A stretch of 64,000 nt of DNA from Prevotella sp. UBA4217 (GTDB taxonomy: Bacteria > Bacteroidota > Bacteroidia > Bacteroidales > Bacteroidaceae): positions 1 through 64,000 of the forward strand of contig DFTH01000011.1 in NCBI GenBank assembly GCA_002379425.1. The letters run 5' to 3'. Positions 42,491 through 51,176 of the stretch are shown piece after piece. Made by a program: the position numbers and the translations under genes. Every line of letters begins with the position of its first letter. Position 1 is the first letter of the stretch. Under the pieces are notes generated by a model. The model saw nothing but the letters and a program-made list of their open reading frames with translations. It made no database searches and was not told where the DNA came from.

Positions 42491-44499
42491 ATCAGTGCTC
42501 TTTTTTCTTTGGGGATAAACATTTTGTCAGTAGGCTGGATGCCGAAGGCGTCGTACCAGGCGTCGATCATCGACAGGGCGGCATTCACACGGAAGATGCG
42601 GGGTGAGTGGACGTCGCTGTTGACTCTGTAGGCTGTCCTTTCAGGTGTTTCATTGCCAGCCCAGATGCGGGCGTAGGCCAGGTAGAAGCGCTGGGCGGGG
42701 GTGAAGCCTTCTTTGGATTCCAGAGGCTCCTGCTTCGCACGGTTCTCGAAGGCACGGTAGGCTATCTGTATTCCGCCGTTGTCGCCGATATTCTCGCCAA
42801 GGGTCTTCTCACCGTTCACCATCAGGCCTGGCAGTGCCTCCTGCTTGGAGAACCAGTCGGCCAGCACCTTGGCACGCTCGTCAAACTTAGCCTTATCCTC
42901 GGCCGTCCACCAGTTCACCAGGTTGCCATCCTTGTCGAACTGGCAGCCCTCATCGTCGAAGCCGTGACTCATCTCGTGGCCGATGACAGTGCCTACGGCA
43001 CCGTAGTTGCAGGCATAGTCGGCCTCTGGGTCGAAGAACGGCGGCTGCAGGATGGCAGCGGGGAAGTTGATGCTGTTGAATGGTGGGATGTAACCAGCGT
43101 TTACCGTCTGTGGGGAAACAGGCATCTGGGTCTTATCGACTGGTTTACGCCAATATTTACGGAACTCGGCAGCGCGCCTCTCCTGGTTGATACGGATGAA
43201 GTTCTCTACGAGGTTCTCGTCCTCGCGGATGTCGATGAACTTCTCCAGGTCCTCCCACTTGTCGGGGTAGCCAATGTTGATATACATGGCGTGCAGTTTC
43301 TCCAGTGCCTTGGCCTTGGTGGAGTCGCTCATCCAGGTGTTCTCTTTCAGTCGGTCCTCGAAGGCTTGCTGCAGGTCTTTCACCAGGCGATAGACGCGCT
43401 GCTTGCTGTCCTCGGGGAAATACTCGGCCACATACAGTTTGCCGATGGTCTCTTCCAGATTACCGCTGAGGACGCTGACAGCGCGCTTCCAGCGGGGCTG
43501 CTGCTCCTTCACGCCAGAGATGGCCTTGCTGGCTTCAAAAGAACGGTCTGAGAAGGCATCGCTGAGGAAAGATCGGTAAGCCCTGACGACCTTGAGTTCC
43601 ATATAGGCCTTCAGGTCCTCGACGCTCGTCTCGGCCAGCACCTTTTCCACTTCGTGCAGGGCGTCGAGATGTCCGACGTTCACCTTGTCGATGTCCTTCG
43701 GCATATTCCTCGCATCGCGATAAGCCACCCAGTCGATGCCCTTGAAGTCGGTGAGCAGTTGTTCCCACGTCATCAGGTGGTTGACGGCACTCGGGTCGCG
43801 TTGTGCCACCTGGTCGAGTTCCTTCATGCCTATCCGATATTCTATGGCCCATGCTGCCTGCATCATGCGCTCGGCATCGGCATCGCTGTTACCGATCATC
43901 TTCAGCAAGTCTTTGTTCAGGCTTTTCGTAGCGGTAACGACAGCCTGCTGCTGTTCGTTGGGCTGGTCGTAGTACTCGTGGTCCAGCGTCGTACCTCCGT
44001 GTTCGGCATCTATGATATACTCCGACGAGTTGTAGGGGTTCAGGCCCAGGCTGAGGCTGAAGGGTGCAGTGCCAAAGCCTTTGCTGCTTAGTTCAAACAT
44101 CAGTCTTAGCAGTTCCTCACGAGTCTTCAGGGCGCGCACCTGCTTCAGATAGGGTAGGATAGGCTCGTAGCCCATCTTGTTGCGGCCCACGCTGTCCATG
44201 TAGAGGCGGTAGAGGGCGCCGATCTTCTGTCCGTCGCTGCCTTGTGGCAGGTCCTTCCGCTCTGCATATTTCATGATCAGCGCATTGATACGCTTCTTGT
44301 TCTGTTCCTCCAGGTCGGTGAACGCACCGTTCATGGAATGCTCATCGTCCAGCGGGTTGTTCTTCAGCCAGGTGCCGACGGCATACTGCCAGAAGTTGTC
44401 ACCAGGTCTCACGCTCTCATCAAGGTTCGCCCTCAGGTTCTGTGCAGTGCCCACTATACTTACCAGTGCCAGCACTGCGGTAATCATCCATTTCCTCAT
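42484..44499 (-). CDS. M13 family zinc metallopeptidase (neprilysin-like)
   Basis: 671 residues with a signal peptide (cut near VGTAQ). The zinc site VIGHEMSHGFDDEG and the downstream ENIGDNGG motif with the third ligand Glu are intact; the NAGYIPPFNSINFPAAILQPPFF stretch before the zinc site (cut here: NAGYIPPFNSINF, then PAAILQPPFF) is the substrate-binding strand. The C-terminus ends in KRALIW rather than the usual CxxW. M13 enzymes cleave small peptides. It has its own promoter and is followed by the S9 peptidase gene: a two-gene secreted peptidase operon. Confidence 0.95.
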   Translation of the reverse strand: MRKWMITAVLALVSIVGTAQNLRANLDESVRPGDNFWQYAVGTWLKNNPLDDEHSMNGAFTDLEEQNKKRINALIMKYAERKDLPQGSDGQKIGALYRLYMDSVGRNKMGYEPILPYLKQVRALKTREELLRLMFELSSKGFGTAPFSLSLGLNPYNSSEYIIDAEHGGTTLDHEYYDQPNEQQQAVVTATKSLNKDLLKMIGNSDADAERMMQAAWAIEYRIGMKELDQVAQRDPSAVNHLMTWEQLLTDFKGIDWVAYRDARNMPKDIDKVNVGHLDALHEVEKVLAETSVEDLKAYMELKVVRAYRSFLSDAFSDRSFEASKAISGVKEQQPRWKRAVSVLSGNLEETIGKLYVAEYFPEDSKQRVYRLVKDLQQAFEDRLKENTWMSDSTKAKALEKLHAMYINIGYPDKWEDLEKFIDIREDENLVENFIRINQERRAAEFRKYWRKPVDKTQMPVSPQTVNAGYIPPFNSINFPAAILQPPFFDPEADYACNYGAVGTVIGHEMSHGFDDEGCQFDKDGNLVNWWTAEDKAKFDERAKVLADWFSKQEALPGLMVNGEKTLGENIGDNGGIQIAYRAFENRAKQEPLESKEGFTPAQRFYLAYARIWAGNETPERTAYRVNSDVHSPRIFRVNAALSMIDAWYDAFGIQPTDKMFIPKEKRALIW

Positions 44500-44534
44500 G
44501 ATTCTTAGTTATTGTCCCTTTTGTTTTTTGCTTG

Positions 44535-44566
44535 CAAAGGTAACAAAAATAAAGTTATCGCACAAA
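44535..44566 (-). promoter_or_regulatory. promoter of the M13-S9 peptidase operon
   Basis: Minus-strand TTTG (44566-44563), 20-base spacer and TACCTTTG (44542-44535). Confidence 0.85.
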
Positions 44567-44760
44567 TAATAATCTGAAAATAATCCGAGCCAGCCTTGTT
44601 TTCTGACGATTTCTCGTTGAGATTTCCTTTCAGCCAGCAACTAACCTCCTGATTTCCAGCCCTTCCGGCTGAAGGGACACTTTAGGATGAGGAAACCAGG
44701 CCGCCAGTCGTCATTCACGCGTATCTATGAATTTGTTCCGAGGTGTTTTTTGGCGATTAT

Positions 44761-44885
44761 CCCAAGGCCTGGGACCAGAATGAGGAGCCTCTTTAGCCAC
44801 GTGAGGAGCCTCTTTAGCCATGTGAGGAGGCACTTTAGCAGTGTGAGGAGGCACTTTTCATTCGTAGGGAGCCGCTTTTTCGGCA
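44761..44885. repeat. 21-base tandem array, partial third copy of the composite repeat
   Basis: Five units of the type TGAGGAGCCTCTTTAGCCACG with exact 21-base period from 44781, preceded by CCCAAGGCCTGGGA. That palindrome-like box is the reverse complement of the box in copies 1 and 2, so this copy is in the opposite orientation and lacks the hairpin element. Confidence 0.85.
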
Positions 44886-44926
44886 ATAGATGGCCTCCTT
44901 TTCAGTATGCAACATGGGCAAAAACA

Positions 44927-44977
44927 CCTTTCAGCCGAAATGATTGATAATCAAATAGTTATCTATTGGCTGAAAGG
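44927..44977. repeat. 10-base inverted repeat before the second RhuM gene
   Basis: CCTTTCAGCC at 44927-44936 and GGCTGAAAGG at 44968-44977 with a 31-base A+T-rich loop. It lies 60 bases upstream of the RhuM promoter. Confidence 0.7.
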
Positions 44978-45036
44978 TAAAATGAATGACAGAAAAATCT
45001 GGAAAAGTGTGTAAAACAGAAAAATCCGCATTTCTT

Positions 45037-45068
45037 TTTGCATTTCTCTCACTTATTTCGTACCTTTG
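45037..45068 (+). promoter_or_regulatory. promoter of the second RhuM gene
   Basis: TTTG at 45037-45040, 20-base spacer, TACCTTTG at 45061-45068. Confidence 0.85.
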
Positions 45069-45102
45069 CCACATGAACTATAAAGGATTGATGTGACCGT
45101 CT

Positions 45103-46143
45103 ATGGCAAAGAAGCGCGAGATAAGAAACAGTACGGCAGAGTTCCTGATTTTCCAAGCGGAGAATAAGGAACAAGGTATTGAGGTGATGTATGCTGATGA
45201 AACGATTTGGTGTACACAGAAAGCAATGGCGGCACTCTTCGATGTGGGAGTGCCTGCCATCAGCAAACACCTTGCCAATGTCTTTGAGACGGGAGAACTG
45301 AACGAAGAAGCAACTATTTCCAAAATGGAAACAGTTCAGCAAGAAGGCAGCAGAACTGTAAAACGCTCTGTTGTGATGTATAAACTCGACGCCATCATCG
45401 CCGTGGGCTACCGTGTGAACAGCATCCGTGCCACACAGTTCCGGCAGTGGGCTACGAGTGTGCTACGACAATACGCTATACGTGGCTATGTGCTCGACAG
45501 GAAGCGCATGGAGAATGGCACGTTCTTGGGAGAAGACTACTTCGAGCATCTGCTGGCTGAGATACGTGAAATCCGACTTAGCGAGAGACGTTTCTATCAG
45601 AAACTGACAGACATCTATGCCACCAGCATGGACTATAATAAGGATGCACCCACCACAAGGCTTTTCTTTAAAATGATTCAGAATAAAATGCACTATGCCG
45701 TTCATGGTCGCACAGCCGCAGAACTGATTATGGAACGGGCTGATGCCGACAAGGAGCACATGGGGCTGACCACCTGGGAGAATGCGCCCGACGGAAAGAT
45801 TGTCAAGACGGATGTGGCGATTGCCAAAAACTATCTGAAGGAGATGGAACTGGAGGATATGGGGCGCATCGTGACGGCTGTGCTGGAGTTTGCAGAGAGT
45901 CGTGCCAAGCGGCATATTCCGATGACGATGGAAGACTGGGCAAAACGCATCGACGCCTATCTTTCGAGTGACGAGCGACCCATTCTCGACAATGCAGGGA
46001 GCGTGAGCCACGAAGAGGCCGTGCTGCATGCGGAGACGGAGTTTGAGAAGTATCGCATCGTGCAAGACCGTCTGTTCCAGAGCGACTTTGACCGTTTTCT
46101 TGGTACGTTGCCATTAGAGGAAGACAATACTAATGATAATTAG
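45103..46143 (+). CDS. RhuM family protein
   Basis: 346 residues. A short N-terminus leads to the helix-turn-helix-like part (TQKAMAALFDVGVPAISKHL), then KLDAIIAVGYRVNSIRATQF, LSERRFYQKLTDIY and MGLTTWENAPDGKIVKTDV, all shared with the RhuM half of the fusion at 778. It lacks the DinD-like domain. It stands alone with a consensus promoter between the M13 gene and rsgA. The flank carries a repeat array and an inverted repeat, which fits an inserted accessory gene. Function of the family is unknown. Confidence 0.92.
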   Translation: MAKKREIRNSTAEFLIFQAENKEQGIEVMYADETIWCTQKAMAALFDVGVPAISKHLANVFETGELNEEATISKMETVQQEGSRTVKRSVVMYKLDAIIAVGYRVNSIRATQFRQWATSVLRQYAIRGYVLDRKRMENGTFLGEDYFEHLLAEIREIRLSERRFYQKLTDIYATSMDYNKDAPTTRLFFKMIQNKMHYAVHGRTAAELIMERADADKEHMGLTTWENAPDGKIVKTDVAIAKNYLKEMELEDMGRIVTAVLEFAESRAKRHIPMTMEDWAKRIDAYLSSDERPILDNAGSVSHEEAVLHAETEFEKYRIVQDRLFQSDFDRFLGTLPLEEDNTNDN

Positions 46144-46173
46144 GATACAGATGAAATCGTGGATTCATATATT

Positions 46174-46218
46174 GAGCAAATACCGCGAGGTCTTCAGTAG
46201 GCCTCGCGGTATTTGCTC
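46174..46218. terminator. bidirectional terminator between RhuM and rsgA
   Basis: Perfect 17-base arms at 46174-46190 and 46202-46218. The right arm lies inside the last codons of rsgA and the rsgA stop is in the loop. Confidence 0.92.
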
Positions 46219-47126
46219 TCATCCTTGTCGTTGAGCATACTCAGGTAACTCTGATATCGGCTCTGGGCTATATAGTGGCCGTCCAGGGCCTTCAGGACGG
46301 CACACCCTGGCTCATGGGTATGCGTGCAGTTGGAGAAACGGCAGTCCTTGGAGAAATGGAATATCTCTCGGAAGTAACTGGTCAGTTCCTCTGGCTCCAT
46401 GTCGAAGGTGCCAAAGCCCTTGATGCCTGGCGTGTCGATGAGATAGCCCTCGCCAGGCAGCCTGATCATCTCACTGAAGGTAGTCGTGTGCTGGCCTGTG
46501 TTGTGGGCATCGGAGACTTCCGCCGTACGGAGGCTTACACCAGGGACGAGCCTGTTGATGAGTGTCGATTTCCCCACACCGCTATTGCCACTGAGCAGGG
46601 TTATCCTCCCGTCGAGCAGGGGGCGCAGGTCGATAATGCCTTCGCCCGTCTCTGCAGAGATGGCACGGCATTCGTAGCCCACCGTCTCGTAGAGTCGGAT
46701 CATCATCTGCTGGTAGCGGCGCGTCTCTTCGTCGAGCAGGTCTGTCTTGTTGAATATCAGCACGACAGGCACGCGATAGGCCTCTGCCGATGCCAGGAAA
46801 CGGTCGATGAAGGTGGTGGAGGTCTGCGGACGGGTCACCGTGACGACCAGGAATGCCTGATCGACATTGGCGGCAATGATATGGCTCTGCTTGGAGAGGT
46901 TCTGTGACTTCCGTATGATATAGTTGCGGCGATCCTCAATGTCCGTGATGAATGCCGTGCCCTCCAGGTTCGTGACAATTTCCACCCTGTCGCCCACGGC
47001 CACGGGATTGGTATTACGGATTCCCTTCAGACGGAAGTTCCCCTTGATTTTAGACTCAATCAGTTGGCCATCGTCCGTACGGACGGTGTACCAACTGCCT
47101 GTATTCTTGACGACGAGGCCTTTCAT
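46194..47126 (-). CDS. rsgA: ribosome small subunit GTPase RsgA
   Basis: A 310-residue circularly permuted GTPase that helps mature the 30S subunit. Order: N-terminal OB fold with GDRVEIV; then G4 NKTDL before G1 [12 protein letters not shown], and G3 DTPGIKGFG, the permuted order of the family; C-terminal zinc region [14 protein letters not shown]. Length is normal. It starts one base after the frr stop, so the two form an operon of translation-related genes. Confidence 0.97.
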   Translation of the reverse strand: MKGLVVKNTGSWYTVRTDDGQLIESKIKGNFRLKGIRNTNPVAVGDRVEIVTNLEGTAFITDIEDRRNYIIRKSQNLSKQSHIIAANVDQAFLVVTVTRPQTSTTFIDRFLASAEAYRVPVVLIFNKTDLLDEETRRYQQMMIRLYETVGYECRAISAETGEGIIDLRPLLDGRITLLSGNSGVGKSTLINRLVPGVSLRTAEVSDAHNTGQHTTTFSEMIRLPGEGYLIDTPGIKGFGTFDMEPEELTSYFREIFHFSKDCRFSNCTHTHEPGCAVLKALDGHYIAQSRYQSYLSMLNDKDESKYREAY

Positions 47127-47127
47127 C

Positions 47128-47688
47128 CTACACCGTCATGATCTCTTTGTTCTTGGCTGTGATCAGATCGTCGATCTTCTTGATGTATTTGTCGTGGATC
47201 TTCTGAAGTTCCAGTTCGGCATCCTTCTCATTGTCCTCGCTGAGACCGTCCTTGATGGCTTTCTTCAGTTTGTCCTTGACATCTGCACGCACGTTGCGCA
47301 CCTCCACCTTGGCCTTCTCGGCAATCTTGTTGCACTGCTTCGTCAGGTCGCGGCGACGCTCCTCGGTGGGAACGGGGATGTTCAGGCGGATCACCTCACC
47401 GTTGTTCTCAGGCGTGATGCCTACGTCGGAGTCCATGATGGCCTTCTCGATATTCTTGATCTCCTTGCGGTCCCAGGGCTTGATGGCGATGGTGCGGGGA
47501 TCGGGTACGGAAAGATTTGCCACCTGATTCAGCGGAACCTTGCTTCCGTATGAATCGACACGCACACCATCGAGGATGGCTACATTCGCACGACCAGCGC
47601 GGATGCGGTTGAGTTCGTCTTCCAGGAACATCGCTGCCATCTCCATGCGCTCCTCACTCTTATTCAAAGTCTCTTTTACGTCTAACAT
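47128..47688 (-). CDS. frr: ribosome recycling factor
   Basis: 186 residues from ATG 47688 ([19 protein letters not shown]). RRF, with EF-G, splits the post-termination ribosome. Family motifs: [43 protein letters not shown] and the [18 protein letters not shown] hinge region. A longer frame upstream would run through the promoter, so the shorter start is used. Length matches the family. rsgA follows after one base. Confidence 0.97.
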   Translation of the reverse strand: MLDVKETLNKSEERMEMAAMFLEDELNRIRAGRANVAILDGVRVDSYGSKVPLNQVANLSVPDPRTIAIKPWDRKEIKNIEKAIMDSDVGITPENNGEVIRLNIPVPTEERRRDLTKQCNKIAEKAKVEVRNVRADVKDKLKKAIKDGLSEDNEKDAELELQKIHDKYIKKIDDLITAKNKEIMTV

Positions 47689-47716
47689 AATTGTATGGTT
47701 TTTAATTTTCTGTTGA

Positions 47717-47748
47717 CAAAAGTAGCGTTTTTCGATGAAACTTCCAAA
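47717..47748 (-). promoter_or_regulatory. promoter of frr-rsgA
   Basis: Minus-strand TTTG (47748-47745), 20-base spacer, TACTTTTG (47724-47717); leader about 25 bases. Confidence 0.85.
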
Positions 47749-47854
47749 CGTTTTGCGTTTTTTTTCTGTAATTCGTCCTAAAATAAATAAGGTGAAATAC
47801 GTGAGAAGACCGAAATACCATATTTGTGGTATGCGGAATAACCCATCTGTGCGA

Positions 47855-47885
47855 TTGGTGATGATGATTTTTCGCCGTACCTTTG
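47855..47885 (+). promoter_or_regulatory. promoter of cysK
   Basis: TTG at 47855-47857, 20-base spacer, TACCTTTG at 47878-47885. Confidence 0.8.
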
Positions 47886-47935
47886 CAGCAGGAAACAATT
47901 AAAGATTAAACATTAAACAATAAACAATAGAGATT

Positions 47936-48883
47936 ATGGCTAAGATTGCAAAACAGTTGACCGAACTGATCGGTAACACCCCATTGCTGGAACTCAGCAA
48001 GTATTCACAGGCAAAAGGTCTGGAAACTCCAGTGATCGCAAAAGTAGAATTCTTCAACCCTGGCGGAAGCGTGAAAGACCGTATCGCATTGGCAATGATC
48101 GAGGATGCGGAGAAGAAAGGCCTCTTGAAGCCTGGTGCCACGATTATCGAACCTACGAGTGGTAATACTGGTGTGGGTCTCGCCCTTGTGAGTGCCGTGA
48201 AAGGCTATAAACTGATTCTGACCATGCCCGAGACGATGAGCGTGGAGCGTCGCAACCTGGTGAAAGCATACGGTGCAGAGGTGCGGCTGACCAGTGGCAA
48301 AGACGGTATGCCTGGTGCCATCAAGGCGGCTGAGCAACTGCGCGACAGCATCCCTGGCAGTGTTATCCTGCAGCAGTTCGAGAACGCGGCCAACCCCGCC
48401 AAGCACTATGCCACGACAGGACCGGAGATATGGGCACAGACGGAGGGTAAGATAGATATCTTCGTGGCTGGCGTCGGTACGGGCGGTACGGTCTCTGGCG
48501 TTGCCAAGTACCTGAAGGAGCAGAATCCGAATGTGAAGGTCATAGCCGTGGAGCCCAAATCATCGCCTGTCCTCAATGGGGGACAGAGCGGACCGCACAA
48601 GATTCAGGGCATCGGGGCAGGCTTCGTGCCCCAGACCTATAACGGCGCGCTCATTGATGAGGTCTATGACGTAGAGAACGACGATGCTATCCGCGCAGGC
48701 AGGGAACTGGCAAAATACGATGGTCTGCTGGTAGGTATCTCCTCTGGTGCTGCGGCATACGCTGCCACGGAGATTGCCAAGCGCCCGGAGAACAAGGGCA
48801 AGACGATAGTCGCCTTGCTGCCCGATACGGGTGAGCGCTATCTCTCTACCGTGCTCTACGCCTTTGACGAATATCCGCTTTAA
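47936..48883 (+). CDS. cysK: cysteine synthase A
   Basis: A 315-residue pyridoxal-phosphate enzyme that makes cysteine from O-acetylserine and sulfide. The PLP lysine lies in NPGGSVKDRIALAMIEDAE; PTSGNTGVGLALV is the substrate loop, GVGTGGTVSGVAKYLKE binds the cofactor phosphate, and GISSGAAAYAA is near the C-terminus. Length is normal. It has its own promoter and a strong terminator, so it is a single-gene unit ahead of the kinase array. Confidence 0.97.
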   Translation: MAKIAKQLTELIGNTPLLELSKYSQAKGLETPVIAKVEFFNPGGSVKDRIALAMIEDAEKKGLLKPGATIIEPTSGNTGVGLALVSAVKGYKLILTMPETMSVERRNLVKAYGAEVRLTSGKDGMPGAIKAAEQLRDSIPGSVILQQFENAANPAKHYATTGPEIWAQTEGKIDIFVAGVGTGGTVSGVAKYLKEQNPNVKVIAVEPKSSPVLNGGQSGPHKIQGIGAGFVPQTYNGALIDEVYDVENDDAIRAGRELAKYDGLLVGISSGAAAYAATEIAKRPENKGKTIVALLPDTGERYLSTVLYAFDEYPL

Positions 48884-48909
48884 GTGGAGGATTCCTAATG
48901 GTTTTTCCT

Positions 48910-48950
48910 ACGCAAATTGCTCTGCTAATGAGTAATTTGCGTTTTTTTTG
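48910..48950 (+). terminator. terminator of cysK
   Basis: Stem ACGCAAATTGCTC / GAGTAATTTGCGT (one G-T pair) with a 7-base loop and a run of eight T. Confidence 0.93.
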
Positions 48951-48959
48951 TCCAAATAT

Positions 48960-48990
48960 TTTGTAGTTTGGAGAGAATCCACTATCTTTG
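48960..48990 (+). promoter_or_regulatory. promoter of the four-kinase operon
   Basis: TTTG at 48960-48963, 19-base spacer, TATCTTTG at 48983-48990. It is the only promoter seen for the four genes at 49021-58815. Confidence 0.85.
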
Positions 48991-49020
48991 CGGTTGATTA
49001 CTACATTCTAAAACTACCTT

Positions 49021-51162
49021 ATGCGATCAAACCAATATATAAAAAGGGTATTAACGCTCTGCCTCCTGCTGTCGGCGACGATGGCGGTACATGCCCAGAA
49101 GGAGAATCTGGATACGCTCTTTGACATCCATCATGTCCTGGCATATCTCGTGGCGGGTTTCCTGATCACGGTTTTTGTCATGCTCTTCTTCAACCGCCTA
49201 TACTATTACAGGGAGAAAGATGCGCGAAGCCAGTCGGACAGGTTGAATGCCCAGTTGTCGATGGTCCTCGATTCCAACAAGACCAGGACATGGACCTACG
49301 ATGTGGCCCACGATCTCTTTATCCATTTGTCAGTGCAGGACATGAAGGAGACGAAATACACCTCGTTTGACTTCTCGCAGTCTTTTGATCGGGAGGATTT
49401 CAAGGGGCTGCTGAAAGCCATCAATACTGTCCAGGAAGGTGATTCGCTGTCGGCATTAGCATACGTCAAGAGTAATCAGGCGACTGATCAGGACGTGAAG
49501 CAGCGTACATACGAGATCACGGTGTCCGTCCTTCGTCGCGACAAGAAGGGTAGCCCGTCCATACTGTTAGGCATCCAGACTGATATTTCCGAGGAGCAGG
49601 AGAGGATAGAGAAGAACCGTCGTCTGATGCTCCGCTATCAGACGGTGTTCAACTCTTCACTCGTGGATATGATATTCTATGACGGCAACGGTTATCTGAC
49701 GGAAATCAACGATAAGGCCTGTGAAACCTTCGGGATTAGTGACCGTGAAGCATTATTAAGGCGGAAAGTGAAGATTACGGATATTCCTGCCTATCGTCAT
49801 TTGGATCTGAATGACCTGAGCAGTTTCATGGTAACCTCGGCTACGGACATCACCAAGGTGAAGCAGCGTGACGAGCGCATACCAGAGGTGACGGTCAAAG
49901 GGAAGATGTATTATGAGGCTGATGTCAGGACCATCCATGATGATCAGGGGAGACTGAGCGGTATTGTTGCTGCAGGACGTAATATCACGGAGATGGTACA
50001 GTCTAACCATCGTCAGCAAAAGGCTAGTCAGTTGCTCAACAAGACGACGGCTGATATCCAGGCTTATATCAATAATATCAACTACACGTTGAAGGTCAGT
50101 GATGTACGTTTGATGAACTACTATCCGGACAGCCACGAACTGGAAATCTATAGTGATCTGAATAGTGTCCAGTATTGCCTGACGCAGATGCGTGCTATCA
50201 CCATGCTTGTCGAAAAGGAGCGCCGGAGGGCCAGAGGGTTGTTCCGCAGGATGGATAGTCGCAGGAAGCAAGTGTTCAGCAATACTTTCCGTACTATCTT
50301 ACGGGATGCAGAGGGCAGGCATGTCTATCTGAACTTCCACGTGATGCCCATCATGGATAAGGACGGGCATGTTACCCACTATTTCGGCATGTGCCGGAAC
50401 ATGACGGAGATGGTCTATACGGAGCAGATGTTACAGGAAGAGACTGCCAAGGCCCAGGAGACCGAGCAACTGAAGAACTCTTTCCTGTTGAATATGAGTT
50501 ACGAGTTGCGTACGCCACTGAATGCCGTCGTGGGCTTTGCCGAACTGTACAACGGCGAGCACAGTCCTGAGGATGAGCCCGTCTTTGCACAGGAGATCAA
50601 GAGCAACACCAACGTGCTGCTGGAATTGATCAATGACATCCTGTTCATTTCCCGTCTGGATGCACACATGATAGAGTTTGACATACAGCCCTGCGATTTC
50701 GCCTCCCTGTTCGATGGCTGGTGCTATATGGGCTGGAGCACCTTGGGTAATGAAGTGAAGATCATGGTGGAGAATCCATATAGCCGCCTTGAGGTCGGCA
50801 TTGACCAGCAGAATTTAGGAATGGTGCTGGAACGGCTCTGTGCTTATTCTGCATACGGGATGCAGGAGGGTGCAGTGCGTGCCAAGTATGAATATCGTCT
50901 GGGAGAATTGATGATCACTATTGAGGATACCGGGCGTGGACTCTCTGCCGAAGACCAGGCTAAGGCATTTGATCGTTTCGTACGCAATAGCGAGGGTGAA
51001 CTGCATGGCACAGGTCTCGACCTGCCCATTGTCAAGGAGTTGATTGAACAGATGGGAGGCAGCATAGAACTCCAGTCGGAAGAGGGCAAGGGCACCACCT
51101 TCTATGTGAACATCCCTTGTGAACTCATCAGTTTTGAAAGGAAGTCAGAAGTTATAGCATAA
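49021..51162 (+). CDS. kinase 1: membrane PAS protein with a degenerate histidine-kinase core
   Basis: 713 residues: signal peptide (to VHAQ), a short periplasmic stretch, one membrane helix (about 40-58), then PAS-like sensor domains (about 75-470), then a kinase core. The H-box reads NMSYELRTPLNAVVGF: Tyr494 replaces the phospho-acceptor His. In the ATP domain the N-box Asn is missing (LERLCAYSAYGMQ), while the G1 box DTGRGL and the F-box are present; G2 reads GTGLDLPI with Asp for Gly. It is best read as a pseudokinase. It has no receiver domain. The next kinase gene starts 14 bases later. Confidence 0.93.
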   Translation: MRSNQYIKRVLTLCLLLSATMAVHAQKENLDTLFDIHHVLAYLVAGFLITVFVMLFFNRLYYYREKDARSQSDRLNAQLSMVLDSNKTRTWTYDVAHDLFIHLSVQDMKETKYTSFDFSQSFDREDFKGLLKAINTVQEGDSLSALAYVKSNQATDQDVKQRTYEITVSVLRRDKKGSPSILLGIQTDISEEQERIEKNRRLMLRYQTVFNSSLVDMIFYDGNGYLTEINDKACETFGISDREALLRRKVKITDIPAYRHLDLNDLSSFMVTSATDITKVKQRDERIPEVTVKGKMYYEADVRTIHDDQGRLSGIVAAGRNITEMVQSNHRQQKASQLLNKTTADIQAYINNINYTLKVSDVRLMNYYPDSHELEIYSDLNSVQYCLTQMRAITMLVEKERRRARGLFRRMDSRRKQVFSNTFRTILRDAEGRHVYLNFHVMPIMDKDGHVTHYFGMCRNMTEMVYTEQMLQEETAKAQETEQLKNSFLLNMSYELRTPLNAVVGFAELYNGEHSPEDEPVFAQEIKSNTNVLLELINDILFISRLDAHMIEFDIQPCDFASLFDGWCYMGWSTLGNEVKIMVENPYSRLEVGIDQQNLGMVLERLCAYSAYGMQEGAVRAKYEYRLGELMITIEDTGRGLSAEDQAKAFDRFVRNSEGELHGTGLDLPIVKELIEQMGGSIELQSEEGKGTTFYVNIPCELISFERKSEVIA

Positions 51163-51176
51163 TCAGCCGAAGAAAG

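Larger units (their letters stand above)
44570..45036. other. long intergenic region between the M13 and RhuM genes
   Basis: No gene is supported here. It holds the partial third copy of the 21-base array (44761-44885) and an inverted repeat (44927-44977). In 44570-44760 I see only a short CTTTCAGCC-type motif (near 44622) and nothing else. A frame at 44687-44947 only reads through the repeat. Confidence 0.7.

Noticed and set aside
44781..44885. CRISPR array
   Set aside because: Units are contiguous at 21 bases without unique spacers, and no cas genes are present.
44687..44947. 86-residue frame over copy 3
   Set aside because: Composed mostly of the repeat; no start signals and no known family.
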